From Thermofilum sp. (GTDB taxonomy: Archaea; Thermoproteota; Thermoprotei; Thermofilales; Thermofilaceae), in assembly GCA_038741495.1 (NCBI GenBank), contig JAVYKX010000001.1:552918-616917 (forward strand): 64,000 nt of DNA, given 5' to 3'. Made by a program: the position numbers and the translations under genes. Numbering within the stretch: position 1 is the stretch's first letter; each line of letters starts with the position of its first letter. The notes beneath the pieces were generated by a model. The model searched no databases, was not told the origin of the DNA, and saw nothing but the letters and a program-made list of their open reading frames with translations. Shown here one piece after another: positions 6,937 through 14,614 of the stretch.

Positions 6937-9540
6937 GTGAAGTTCGAGCGGTTAGAGGCTTGGGCTTCGTTCATTTCTTGGTACTCTGGTGTGCTGCTCG
7001 AGCCTTTTGTGAGCCGGCTTCGAAGCGGGGTTTCGCTCGCGCTCTGCGATGCGAGGTTGTCTCTGCTGAGGTTCCTCAAGGGGGATGCCTACCCGTTCAC
7101 GCTGCTCAGGAAAGAGGTTGTGGAGGCGTTCAGGAGGGTGAGGGGGCTCGAGCGTATCGCTCCCACGCCGATACAGGTTCTGGCGGTTCCGCGAATCCTT
7201 AAGGGGAGGAGCGTCCTCATCACTGCTCCGACGGGTTCCGGCAAGACGGAGGCAGCGTTCCTCCCGATCCTGCACAGGCTGCTGGAGGATAAGGAGAGGG
7301 CTGAGCGCGAGGGGGAGGGTTGGCCCAGCGGCGTTCACGTTCTCTACATTACCCCCCTGAGAGCTCTCTGCAGCGACATTGAGGCGAGGCTGGAAAGTTA
7401 CGTGCGGGCGGTGCTGCCGTTCTACTGCCGCGTGTCTGCGTGGCACTCCGACGTGGAGGAAGAGAAGAAGAGGCTGATGGAGGAGAATCCGCCCACCGTG
7501 CTGGTTACGACGCCTGAGTCGCTCGAGTCGATGCTGGATAGGGCGCGGAAAATCAACTTACGCTTGAAGAATCTTAAGTACGTCATCATCGACGAGGTTC
7601 ACGAGCTGGTGGACAGCAAAAGGGGTCATCAGCTGCTCATCCTGTTGGAGCGGTTGAAGTACTCGCTAGGCATAGGGAGGCTGCAGAGGGTGCTTATCTC
7701 AGCCACGGTTGCTGACCCCGCGAGGATCGCCAGAATGTTTGGAGGGTCTGATGGTGCGGTCGAAGTCATCTGCTATCCACGGGTAAGGAGGATGCGAGTC
7801 AGTGTGGTCTTCCGTCCGAGCGCCGACGAGGTGGAAGCGACTAGGGCCTTGAGCGATTTCGTGGGGAGCGAGAAGAGCCTTGTCTTCGTTAGCACCAGAG
7901 CTGAAGCCGAGCAGATACACGCTAGCTTGGAGAAGCTCGGAATCGGTGATTTCGGCGTGCACCACAGCTCATTGAGCCCTGAGGTTAAGCAAGAGGTGGA
8001 AAGTAAGTTTAGGGGTTGCGAGCTTCGAGCGATTGTATGCACTAGGACGCTAGAGCTCGGGATAGATATCGGGAGTGTGGGAAATGTTGTTCAGGTGGGG
8101 TCTCCGTCCCTGCCGGAGGCGCTGGCGCAGAGGCTCGGTAGGAGTGCCCACAGGCCTGGAGGGGAGGCGCGGGGCGTCGTCCTGTGCTTGGAGACATCAG
8201 ACATCTTGGAGACGCTTGCTCTGCTCAGCATGCTGAGCAGAGGTAGGCTAGCTGGCGAGGTGAAGCTTCCCGCTTGCCTTGACGTCGTCGCTCGCACTCT
8301 GACTGCGATCGCGCTTCAGAGGCAGAGGTGCGGGGAAAGAGGGGGGCCCGAGCTGGGCATCAGGGTGCCCGCGAGGGTGGACGAAGCCTTCGCGCTGATA
8401 ACGGCGGTCGAACCATACAGGAAGCTCGAGAGGCGCTCTCTGGAGAGAGTCTTGAGAGAGCTGATGAGCAGGAACGTGCTCAGCCTCGACTCCGGTGCGA
8501 GCACTCTGAGGCTGGGTGAATCCTTTGAGATTATCTGGAAGGGGAAGCGTCGCGGCAGTTTCTTCTCAATGATTCCTGAAAGAGATCACGTAGTCGTGGA
8601 ATATGAGAAGAAAAAAATCGGGGAGATCGACCCCGTTAACCTCCGTTTCATCCGCGTGGGCTCGGTGATACGGCTTGCTGGCGAGAACTGGAGGGTGGTG
8701 AGGATTGGGAGCAAGATCTCTGTGAAGAGGGCTATCGGGGAGAGGTACACTGTGCCGGTGTGGAAAGGGGGATATCTCATGACACCTAGAGCTGTTAGCA
8801 TCGAGACGTGCAGGATTCTATCCCAGCTTCTAAAGAAGCGCGCTCCAGGCGGAGCAGATGGAGTGGGCCCTTACCTCCCTTCCGGAGATCACGTGGCCTT
8901 GGAGCTAGATGGGAACGCTCGCAAGACTGTTGAAGAGTTGCTACGCGAGATTGCTGAGAAACGTCTCCCTCTACCCAGCCCCAGGTTGATGGTTGTGGAG
9001 AAGTTCTCCGCGGAGGAGATGACGCTGGATCGTTTTCTCGAGGGGGTAGAGACGTCGAAAGCTGCGGGTAGATCTGCGGTATCCGTATTCCTGTATCCTT
9101 TCGGAGAACGTTTATCCAACACTCTAGCTTCACTCCTCTGGGGGAGTGGGGAAGTGCGCCTTATTGTGCCGAAAAGCCTTGGAATACTAGTTAAGCACTC
9201 CTCCAAATTCGATCCTTACGCGTACCTTCTGAGCGTACCGAAGGGTATACTGCAGCAATGCATTGAGAACTCTGAAAACCCCTACATCCTAACTTTATCT
9301 TACGAGATGAGGAGGAGCTTCGGGTACATTAAACTGAAGGAAGCGCTCAAGTCCGTCCTTGTTCGTAATGAGAGCGCTCGCCAGGCTTCCGCGCGCTTCT
9401 ACGATGTTGAAGGGGCTTTGAAGCTGCTGAAGTGGATCAGGCACGGCTGCGTCAAGGTGATCCGTAGGGAGGCGGGATCCGTGAAGGAGCTCCACCCGCT
9501 CACGCTCCACATCTTCAGGGCCGACACATTCTTCTACTGA
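6937..9540 (+). CDS. lhr: Lhr-family superfamily 2 DNA/RNA helicase
   Basis: 867 residues. The SF2 core is complete: Q-motif region TPIQ near 77-80, motif I APTGSGKT at 97-104, motif II DEVH at 219-222, motif III SAT at 255-257, motif VI QRLGRSAHRPG near 398-408. The conserved TPESLESML between I and II and the RSAHRPG form of motif VI are typical of Lhr proteins. After residue 430 come the winged-helix and Lhr-specific regions. Lhr proteins are 3'-5' helicases linked to replication-coupled repair or RNA handling. It starts with a GTG behind a TATA box and stands alone, divergent from the ATPase operon. Its 3' end overlaps the convergent PIN gene by 26 bp. Confidence 0.88.
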   Translation: MKFERLEAWASFISWYSGVLLEPFVSRLRSGVSLALCDARLSLLRFLKGDAYPFTLLRKEVVEAFRRVRGLERIAPTPIQVLAVPRILKGRSVLITAPTGSGKTEAAFLPILHRLLEDKERAEREGEGWPSGVHVLYITPLRALCSDIEARLESYVRAVLPFYCRVSAWHSDVEEEKKRLMEENPPTVLVTTPESLESMLDRARKINLRLKNLKYVIIDEVHELVDSKRGHQLLILLERLKYSLGIGRLQRVLISATVADPARIARMFGGSDGAVEVICYPRVRRMRVSVVFRPSADEVEATRALSDFVGSEKSLVFVSTRAEAEQIHASLEKLGIGDFGVHHSSLSPEVKQEVESKFRGCELRAIVCTRTLELGIDIGSVGNVVQVGSPSLPEALAQRLGRSAHRPGGEARGVVLCLETSDILETLALLSMLSRGRLAGEVKLPACLDVVARTLTAIALQRQRCGERGGPELGIRVPARVDEAFALITAVEPYRKLERRSLERVLRELMSRNVLSLDSGASTLRLGESFEIIWKGKRRGSFFSMIPERDHVVVEYEKKKIGEIDPVNLRFIRVGSVIRLAGENWRVVRIGSKISVKRAIGERYTVPVWKGGYLMTPRAVSIETCRILSQLLKKRAPGGADGVGPYLPSGDHVALELDGNARKTVEELLREIAEKRLPLPSPRLMVVEKFSAEEMTLDRFLEGVETSKAAGRSAVSVFLYPFGERLSNTLASLLWGSGEVRLIVPKSLGILVKHSSKFDPYAYLLSVPKGILQQCIENSENPYILTLSYEMRRSFGYIKLKEALKSVLVRNESARQASARFYDVEGALKLLKWIRHGCVKVIRREAGSVKELHPLTLHIFRADTFFY

Positions 9541-9988
9541 CCTTCAGCTCCAGCAAGAAGGCATCGTGTTTCTCGGCTGTTGCCCATATCATGAGATCCT
9601 GGTGGCGGCTCCTCCAGTAGTCTTTTTCACCTACCGTGCTTAAGCGCTGGTAGATGCCTGAAGCTCGCTTCAGGATTTTAGAGTCCCAGGATTGAACGAT
9701 CATGCATTTAAAACTCTGAAAATATTCTCTGATGTCCTTTAAAATACCAACTAAAACCTCAAGCTTCTCTTCTGTAGCGATGTGTTCGACTATAACCATT
9801 CTGGTTAAGGCACGGCGGCACTCGATAAGTATGAGTTCTGGAAGGAGTACGGTGAGCTTATCCTCTATTGACGTTTTGAGAAGCTTTTCTACGAGCTGGG
9901 CGGTTGGAGCTTCGCTTGTTTCAACTAGGTGATCTGCTAGAAGATTAGCGTCGATTACGAGACGACAACCCACGTACTCACCACTCAA
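9515..9988 (-). CDS. PIN-domain ribonuclease-like protein (VapC-type)
   Basis: 157 residues. RLVIDANLLADHL near 9-21 gives the first PIN aspartate (D13), the glutamate of LPELILIECRRAL follows near 55, and the C-terminal HQDLMIWATAEKHDAFLLE supplies the later aspartates. This is the Mg2+-dependent RNase fold of VapC toxins. No recognisable antitoxin precedes it; the upstream partner position is filled by a frameshifted helical gene that overlaps its start by about 11 bp. It converges with and overlaps the end of the Lhr gene. A toxin role is an inference; some archaeal PIN proteins are processing enzymes. Confidence 0.75.
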   Translation of the reverse strand: MSGEYVGCRLVIDANLLADHLVETSEAPTAQLVEKLLKTSIEDKLTVLLPELILIECRRALTRMVIVEHIATEEKLEVLVGILKDIREYFQSFKCMIVQSWDSKILKRASGIYQRLSTVGEKDYWRSRHQDLMIWATAEKHDAFLLELKVSRRMCRP

Positions 9989-10646
9989 AGTAATCTTTGA
10001 AGTTGTACTCGGTGAGGATCTCGCGGATGACTTTCACGCCTACGTCGAGGTAGTAGGAGGCGCGGAGGGCCCTGGCCCAGGCTCCGGGGTCCTTCCAGGG
10101 CTCGGCGCCGGGCTTCCCCACCTTGAGCTCGGCTGCGTACGCTGCCAGCGCGAGAGCTTCTTCCGCGCGCCCGCTGAGGAAGCGCGCCACAGCTGCCAGG
10201 CAGTACAGCTTCTTCGCTCCGGCCGACTTCACCGCAGCGTAGAGGAGCATGTTGAGTGAAGAAACCATGCGTCGTGGAAGTGAAGGTACAGTAGGTGGAT
10301 AGCTTTCAGGAGGATCTCCACGCTCATTTCCAGCCTAACGTCCAGCTCGTAGAAGCTTTCGGAAAGCTCTTCGGGTAGGGTAATCAACCTCGCTGGCTGG
10401 CTGCGCCGCCTGGCTAGCATACCGGGACTCGAGAAGCGCTAAGGATTTGAAAACGACGTCGAGGCTCTGGTGGGAGAAACCCCGGTCGACGGCATCTTCT
10501 AAAGCCAGCTCGGTATCCATCATGATATCTTTCCATGCAGATCTTACTTTATGCGTGAAATTGCTCAACGACTCCTTGAAATTCCTCTTATCTTCCAATT
10601 TTTCAAAATGATCTACAAGCTCGTTAAGAATAGCCACGGACCTCAT
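9978..10646 (-). pseudogene. Frameshifted helical protein upstream of the PIN gene
   Basis: A coding-like stretch on the minus strand moves through three frames. It begins at an ATG at 10646 (MRSVAILNELVDHFEKLED) with a TATA-like AAGTTTTCTTA about 30 bp upstream. It shifts near 10400 to a frame reading RLITLPEELSESFYELDV, then near 10255 to one reading LNMLLYAAVKSAGAKK and ending ILTEYNFKDYFEW. Joined, it gives about 220 mainly helical residues. I do not recognise the family; the last part (repeated Ala-rich helices with YCLAAVARFLSG) looks like a HEPN-like or tetratricopeptide-like helical bundle. The end overlaps the PIN gene start, so it may have been the antitoxin or partner. Two frameshifts indicate decay unless both are sequencing errors. 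Confidence 0.5.
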
Positions 10647-10826
10647 TTCAACCTCGCTCCGAAGAGTACAGTAAGAAAACTTACGCTTTCCGCACTCCCG
10701 CGAAAGGTCTTTGGTTGATGCCCCTGGCAGCTGGCTGGGCCTCCCAAACCCTCTACGGTCTCGAAAAGCTTTCGCGTCCTCAACCAGGCCCCTGGGCGGG
10801 GAGGGGTAGAGGCATAGCACCCTCCC

Positions 10827-11233
10827 TTACCTCTGGGGTGAGGCTTCCTGCACCGTGTTTGGGCGGGGGTGCCAGCTCATGGCTTTCCTCCTTTTGAGCT
10901 GTAGTGCTTCGAGCTCTTCAGCTGCGTGGAGCCTCAGAGTTGCTCTCAACCCGCAGGTTTTCTCGAAGAGCAGTATCCCCCTGAGCGCCGCCAGCCTGAA
11001 GGAGGGGGGAGCGTAGTCGAGCAGCTGGACGTCGATGGGGAGGCCAGCCCTCTCTTCCAAGGTTTCCCGGAGCTCGTCGACGTACACGGGCTCGCTGTCG
11101 TAGCTCACCGCGTACCCTGTGTAGACGGCCACGTCAACATCCCGGAAGATATTTGAGCTCGCAAACCCCCCGTGCACAACCGCTAAGAGCACCTCCCCCG
11201 CTCTTGCAGGAGCCCCCGTAGAAGCTCCAGCAC
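10827..11233 (-). pseudogene. Minimal nucleotidyltransferase (MNT) with a frameshift in its N-terminus
   Basis: The intact frame from a GTG at 11192 reads LLAVVHGGFASSNIFRDVDVAVY, a nucleotidyltransferase GS..R...DvD pattern (HGGFASSN, then DVDVAVY). The preceding helix VLELLRGLLQERG lies in another frame starting at a GTG at 11233, which has a strong purine-rich ribosome site just upstream. Merging the frames requires one shift inside the G5 run (11196-11200). MNT proteins are the antitoxin/AMPylator half of MNT-HEPN pairs. If the shift is real the product lacks its first helix; if it is a homopolymer error the gene is intact, about 135 residues. The C-terminal 30 residues look unstructured. 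Confidence 0.55.
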
Positions 11234-11240
11234 CCCCCTC

Positions 11241-11583
11241 CTCTCCCCCCAGGGCATCGACCTGGGCCGTCGCCTCTCCTCTTCAAGGGTCCTCAGCCTT
11301 GACATACTCCTCCACTTCTTTGATGAAGCGTTCAACCGCCTTTACACCCCTCCCTAACCCTAATTACCAGCCTGACTCTCACCGGTACGCTCCCGGACAC
11401 CCCGGAACTTGATCCGGCCTACCCGCGCCACCCTCCTGAAAACAATCCTCCCCACTCTCGCCAAGCTCCGCACCGAGTCGGCGCGCCGGCTGCCGGCTAA
11501 TAAACCTCTCTCACTATCTTACCGCACTGGCGGGCCGCAGCCTCCTACTCAAGCTTGCGCGCAGAGTGGGTAAAACGGGAAGC
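11241..11583. other. Stretch without an intact gene; weak minus-strand coding remnant
   Basis: No open gene was found. On the minus strand a short piece ending at 11283 reads VKAVERFIKEVEEYVKAEDP. It can be joined to VRVRLVIRVREG in another frame (about 11345-11385) by one shift, which may be the relic of a small antitoxin-like gene. The rest is C-rich on the plus strand with no TATA or repeat that I can recognise. Confidence 0.25.
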
Positions 11584-12027
11584 TTACTCGACTTCGACGC
11601 CGAAGACCTCCTTGAGGAGATTGACGCAGGCAGTGTAGTGCTTCTCTGCTTTCCTGAGGGCTTCGGGCGCGTAGTCCTTAAAGTAGCTTTCATCTGCTCC
11701 CATCTCGTAGCCGTAGCTTGCTATCGCTCTCAGCCTGGCTAGCTCTGATGCATCTTCGGCTAGCTCCTCGAGCTGTGAGGTGAACCATCTTGGTAGCTCT
11801 CTCCTGGAGGGGAGGAGCCTGAGGACTGGGCTGACGTCGTGTACTTTCGGGAACTCTACTCCGAAGGCGATGAGTACTCCCTTTGCAGAGTGCTCGACGG
11901 CCATCTGCGAGGCGTAAACTACATCGTCCCACCTTCCGTCCTCGAGCGCTCTCCTCGCTCCTTGAAGCCACCTCTTCGCCCTCCTGAGCGCTGCTCTCGC
12001 GAGGTCGAGGGTCGTGGCGCTACCCAA
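11584..12027 (-). CDS. HEPN-domain protein, toxin half of an MNT-HEPN pair
   Basis: 147 residues, all helical: DLARAALRRAKRWLQGARRAL, VVYASQMAVEHSAKGVLIAFG and a C-terminal helix KAEKHYTACVNLLKEVF. This is the PF05168-type HEPN fold. The region corresponding to the RX4-6H ribonuclease motif reads RLRAIASYGYEMG: the arginine is there, but the histidine is replaced and tyrosines follow, so RNase activity is uncertain. The tyrosines are candidate targets for AMPylation by the partner MNT, as shown for HepT/MntA. It overlaps the upstream MNT gene by 8 bp and is therefore translationally coupled. Confidence 0.8.
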   Translation of the reverse strand: MGSATTLDLARAALRRAKRWLQGARRALEDGRWDDVVYASQMAVEHSAKGVLIAFGVEFPKVHDVSPVLRLLPSRRELPRWFTSQLEELAEDASELARLRAIASYGYEMGADESYFKDYAPEALRKAEKHYTACVNLLKEVFGVEVE

Positions 12028-12778
12028 GCTTTACCACCTTCTCTCCGCCCAGGATCCAGTAGTACTGCCCGCTCGGCAGCGTGACTCTCACCGCTCCCGC
12101 TTTCTCAAGCTTCTGCTTGACGGAGCGTAGCACCTCGGATATGAAGGATTCTTTGTCGTAGAGCACGATACCCTCCAGCACGAGGTCCAGGTAAGCTGTT
12201 CGGAACTCTCTCGCTTCGTCTTTGGAGAGCGGGTGCGGTTGAATCACCGGCATGTAGCCAGCCTCGATAGCCTTCAGGTACTCGGGGCTTGCCTCGAGCT
12301 CCTTCTCCGCCTTCCGGAGCTCTCTCAGCCTCTCCCAGACTGGTTTACTCTCCCAGCCTTCGGCGACTACGAGGAGGTCTATGTCGCTGTCCTTGCTCCA
12401 GTTTCCCCTCGCCACCGAGCCGAAGAGGACGACGCTCACGAGCCTTTCTCCGAGCGCTTCGTAGAGCTTCTCGCAGAACCTCCTGATGAGTGGGGCGTAG
12501 TAGGCGTGCGGTATCCTCTCGATGTTCTGGATCTTCGGGCGGCTGCGGAGCAGCTCCTCGACTTCGGCCAGCTTCTCTAAAGCTTTCTCGCCCAGCTCGG
12601 TCAGAGAGTATGAGGAACCGTCTCTCTCGACGAGGCCTAGCTTGCTGAGCAGCTTCAGCCTCGAGGAAAGAGTCTTCGGGTTTGGGACAACAGCTCTCAG
12701 CTCTTTAAATCTCGCTCTCCCAGACTCCTTGATCGCTTTGAGCAGCCTCAGCGAGTACTCGTCCACCAGCGAAGCCAT
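12020..12778 (-). CDS. Winged-helix/minimal nucleotidyltransferase fusion, antitoxin of the MNT-HEPN pair
   Basis: 252 residues. Residues 1-75 form a winged helix (ARFKELRAVVPNPKTLSSRLKLL, then ELGEKALEKL), as in ArsR/PadR-like regulators. Residues 110-140 carry the nucleotidyltransferase motif LFGSVARGNWSKDSDIDLLV with G120-S121 and the metal-binding aspartates D132 and D134. The third acidic residue should lie further along, before the C-terminal helices. MNT enzymes neutralise HEPN toxins by adding AMP. The fused winged helix suggests that this antitoxin also represses its own promoter, which has a matching palindrome around its TATA box. HEPN follows with an 8-bp overlap. Confidence 0.82.
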   Translation of the reverse strand: MASLVDEYSLRLLKAIKESGRARFKELRAVVPNPKTLSSRLKLLSKLGLVERDGSSYSLTELGEKALEKLAEVEELLRSRPKIQNIERIPHAYYAPLIRRFCEKLYEALGERLVSVVLFGSVARGNWSKDSDIDLLVVAEGWESKPVWERLRELRKAEKELEASPEYLKAIEAGYMPVIQPHPLSKDEAREFRTAYLDLVLEGIVLYDKESFISEVLRSVKQKLEKAGAVRVTLPSGQYYWILGGEKVVKLG

Positions 12779-12787
12779 GCTATACTA

Positions 12788-12818
12788 CGCTATACCATCG
12801 CTGTATTTAGGTATAGCG
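12788..12818. promoter_or_regulatory. Operator palindrome flanking the TATA box of the MNT-HEPN operon
   Basis: Perfect 9-bp arms CGCTATACC (12788-12796) and GGTATAGCG (12810-12818) are separated by 13 bp that hold the TATA-like CTAAATAC (minus strand, 12802-12809). That TATA lies 24-30 bp upstream of the ATG at 12778. A protein bound to the arms would cover the core promoter. The winged helix of the first gene is the obvious candidate ligand. Confidence 0.65.
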
Positions 12819-12963
12819 ATCGAGCCTAGCGGTCTGCGCCGGTTGCCCACCCCCCTTACCGGCTTACCGGTGCAGCGCCGCCGAGCTTCGAGTCCTTCTA
12901 CACCGTCGTGCTATCTGCGCTGGAGCTTACAAGTGTGTAATACGGAGGGGTGCAATAACGCTC

Positions 12964-12971
12964 TTATATTA
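12964..12971 (+). promoter_or_regulatory. TATA box of the orphan vapB
   Basis: TTATATTA is centred about 21 bp upstream of the TTG at 12988. Confidence 0.4.
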
Positions 12972-12987
12972 CTCCTGGTGGGCTCGA

Positions 12988-13209
12988 TTGTGGAGTACGG
13001 CGGTTTCTGCTAGGGTCGGCAGAGAGGTTTGGGAGAAGGCGAAGAGGTGCGGGATCAGCGTGAGCGAGATGGTCAGGAGGGCTCTCGAGAGGGAGGTGAG
13101 GAGGAGGGAGGTGGATTGGGCGGTCAACGTGATGGATGATATCGCGGGGAGGGCTCAGCTCGATAAACCTTCCTGGCAGGTTATCAGAGAGCACAGGGAG
13201 AAGCTGTGA
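12988..13209 (+). CDS. vapB: VapB-type ribbon-helix-helix antitoxin, partner truncated
   Basis: 73 residues from a TTG. STAVSARVGREVWEKAKR is a strand plus helix A, and GISVSEMVRRALEREV is helix B of a ribbon-helix-helix fold. A charged tail (DKPSWQVIREHREKL) would bind the toxin groove. The stop overlaps the GTG of vapC as GTGA, the canonical vapBC coupling, but the toxin ends after about 13 recognisable residues. The antitoxin is intact and so is either an orphan or acts on another VapC. Confidence 0.75.
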   Translation: MWSTAVSARVGREVWEKAKRCGISVSEMVRRALEREVRRREVDWAVNVMDDIAGRAQLDKPSWQVIREHREKL

Positions 13210-13355
13210 GGATCGTCCTCGACGCTAGCGCTGCTGTGAAGTTTCCGCGCCGGTGCTCATCTCCTCTCATCGGCTTAGGCCTTAGGGCCCGCCCTGCGGC
13301 CTCCACAGCTTTTAGCCGTGGACAGCTGGGGGCGGGTCATGGGGGCAGGCTCTAG
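13206..13355 (+). pseudogene. VapC stump: PIN N-terminus only
   Basis: The GTG at 13206 opens a frame reading VRIVLDASAAVKF, the canonical first strand of a PIN domain with its catalytic aspartate (compare DASVVVKW in the intact neighbour). After codon 13 the sequence becomes unrelated Pro/Arg/Gly-rich text to a TAG at 13353-13355. The remaining roughly 115 residues of the toxin are absent in all frames, so this is a deletion and not a simple frameshift. Confidence 0.7.
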
Positions 13356-13395
13356 AGGTGGGAGCTAGCGGAGGGGGTGAACGGCTGGCGCGGAC

Positions 13396-13833
13396 CTATA
13401 AGCGGAACTCGGAGACGTGCTTTCCCACGTTCAGGTTGGCGATTCTCGCTAGCAGCTTTCCATCTGCCGTGTACAGCGGCGCGCCCAGCTGTAAGGCTAG
13501 CGCTACGTAGCTAGCGTCGTAGATCGTCAACCCCTTTCTCACCGCGATTTCAACCGCTCTATCTGCTACCTCCTCGAAGCTGTGCAGGCTGATCTGCAGA
13601 TCGGCGAGGATTCTAGCAACTTCCTTGAGCTCCTCCTCGCTGAAAGCTCCCGAGTACTTTAGAGCGTTCACCACCTCGAAGGGGAGGATTGCGGGGGCTG
13701 ACAAGTCCACTAGCCCTGCAGCGTACGCGTCTCTCAGCAGCCTGGACTCCCTGCTGTGCTCCTCCTCCACGAACCACTTGACAACGACGGAAGCGTCAAC
13801 TACGCCTCTCCCTCCACTTTCGAATCTCTTCAA
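13396..13833 (-). CDS. vapC: VapC-type PIN ribonuclease toxin
   Basis: About 145 residues. RGVVDASVVVKWF holds the first catalytic aspartate, LPFEVVNALKY the conserved glutamate, and LTIYDASYVALALQLGAPLYTADGKL the last two aspartates, so all four PIN acidic positions are present. The start is uncertain: an in-frame GTG/ATG-class codon lies at 13851, but the TTG at 13833 is closer to the domain start. Both are inside the end of vapB, an overlap of 38-56 bp. It forms an intact vapBC operon and would act as a Mg2+-dependent endoribonuclease when free of VapB. Confidence 0.82.
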   Translation of the reverse strand: MKRFESGGRGVVDASVVVKWFVEEEHSRESRLLRDAYAAGLVDLSAPAILPFEVVNALKYSGAFSEEELKEVARILADLQISLHSFEEVADRAVEIAVRKGLTIYDASYVALALQLGAPLYTADGKLLARIANLNVGKHVSEFRL

Positions 13834-14047
13834 CGCTGCTCCACCCCTCAACCCTCCTCGACAGCTTCTCGCTCCTCAGAACAGCCTCCCTAACCCTGTC
13901 CATGTCCCGGCTCCGGAGCTTCGCCTCCTCTCTGACGACAACCTCGTATATGGCTCTCCGCACGACCTCGCTCCAGTTCACGTGCTTAAGCCTATCCATC
14001 CTCTCCTTCAGCTCTCTACTCACTCTGAAGCTGACGACTACGCTCAC
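13796..14047 (-). CDS. vapB: VapB-type ribbon-helix-helix antitoxin
   Basis: 83 residues when started at the GTG at 14047. VSVVVSFRVSRELKERMDRL and WSEVVRRAIYEVV form a ribbon-helix-helix, followed by a charged linker and VEEIRKWRERRS, the likely VapC-binding tail. A longer reading from 14128 is disfavoured because it would cross the TATA element at 14070-14078. A 16-bp palindrome covers that TATA box, consistent with autorepression by the VapBC complex. The vapC gene follows with overlap. Confidence 0.8.
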   Translation of the reverse strand: MSVVVSFRVSRELKERMDRLKHVNWSEVVRRAIYEVVVREEAKLRSRDMDRVREAVLRSEKLSRRVEGWSSVEEIRKWRERRS

Positions 14048-14066
14048 ACGTCTGTAGTGCAGAAGC

Positions 14067-14082
14067 GTAATATATGTATTAC
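14067..14082. promoter_or_regulatory. Operator palindrome on the vapBC core promoter
   Basis: Arms GTAATA and TATTAC around TATG form a perfect 6-4-6 palindrome. The minus-strand TATA box (ATATATTAC) lies inside it, 25-30 bp upstream of the GTG at 14047. This is the expected position of an autorepression site for a ribbon-helix-helix antitoxin. Confidence 0.55.
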
Positions 14083-14614
14083 TCCCGCGAGCGCCGGGGC
14101 GCGCCCCCTCAAGGGGAGCGCTGAGCATCCCGTTCTTTTCCCGGGCTGGTGGGAACGCGCTTGTGCTCCGCAGGCTGCCTGCACTTCTAGAGTGACGCGT
14201 CTTCTTCCCGCAGACGCTCTACGAGCATGGTTTCGCTGCTGCAGGCTCCGCTGCGTGTTTTTGATAACAACTTTATGCTTTATAATAACTATGTTATCAT
14301 TAGCTCCCGCGCCCTCCTCGAAGACCCCCCAACTTAAGATAACAGCATTATAATCTATGATAACGTTGTTATCACAACTCCCCGGTTTCCGCAACCCCAG
14401 AGGTACCGTCCGCTTGGGGCAGCGGTCTCGGATCCGCTTCACCTGCCTTGACTGTGCGACGGGGCTCGGTTTTCCTCGCAGGTGCTGCCGCGCACCTCTA
14501 ACACCGCCGGCTCCTTGCTCAGCAGGCTGCAACGCTCCGGCGCGCCGCCCCTTTCGGGCTTCTTCCAGCGCGCGAGCCTTTTATAATCCTCAGCGCCTTG
14601 ACGTACTCGCTGCA
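14083..14614. other. Long intergenic stretch with a GATAAC repeat island
   Basis: No gene is seen between the divergent vapB and the coiled-coil nuclease. The flanks are GC-rich, but 14260-14375 is AT-rich and carries GATAAC at 14263, 14338 and 14359 and its complement GTTATC at 14293 and 14368. The pair at 14359-14373 forms GATAAC-GTT-GTTATC. A TTTTATAATCC at about 14579-14590 is a good TATA box for the ATG at 14615. Confidence 0.5.
14263..14373. repeat. Cluster of five GATAAC/GTTATC hexamers in an AT-rich island
   Basis: Three direct and two inverted copies of a 6-bp word occur within 111 bp, including one pair with a 3-bp spacer. Such clustering in a GC-rich genome suggests a protein-binding array. 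It is more than 200 bp from either flanking start codon, which is unusual for a simple operator. Confidence 0.45.

Noticed and set aside
12820-12920. A TTCGAGTCC sequence resembling a tRNA T-loop
   Set aside because: The flanking 5-bp T-stem does not pair, and no acceptor or anticodon stem can be drawn around it.
14044-14532. A 162-residue minus-strand frame in the intergenic region before the coiled-coil nuclease
   Set aside because: Low-complexity text, crosses the vapB promoter and the GATAAC island, and no domain is visible.
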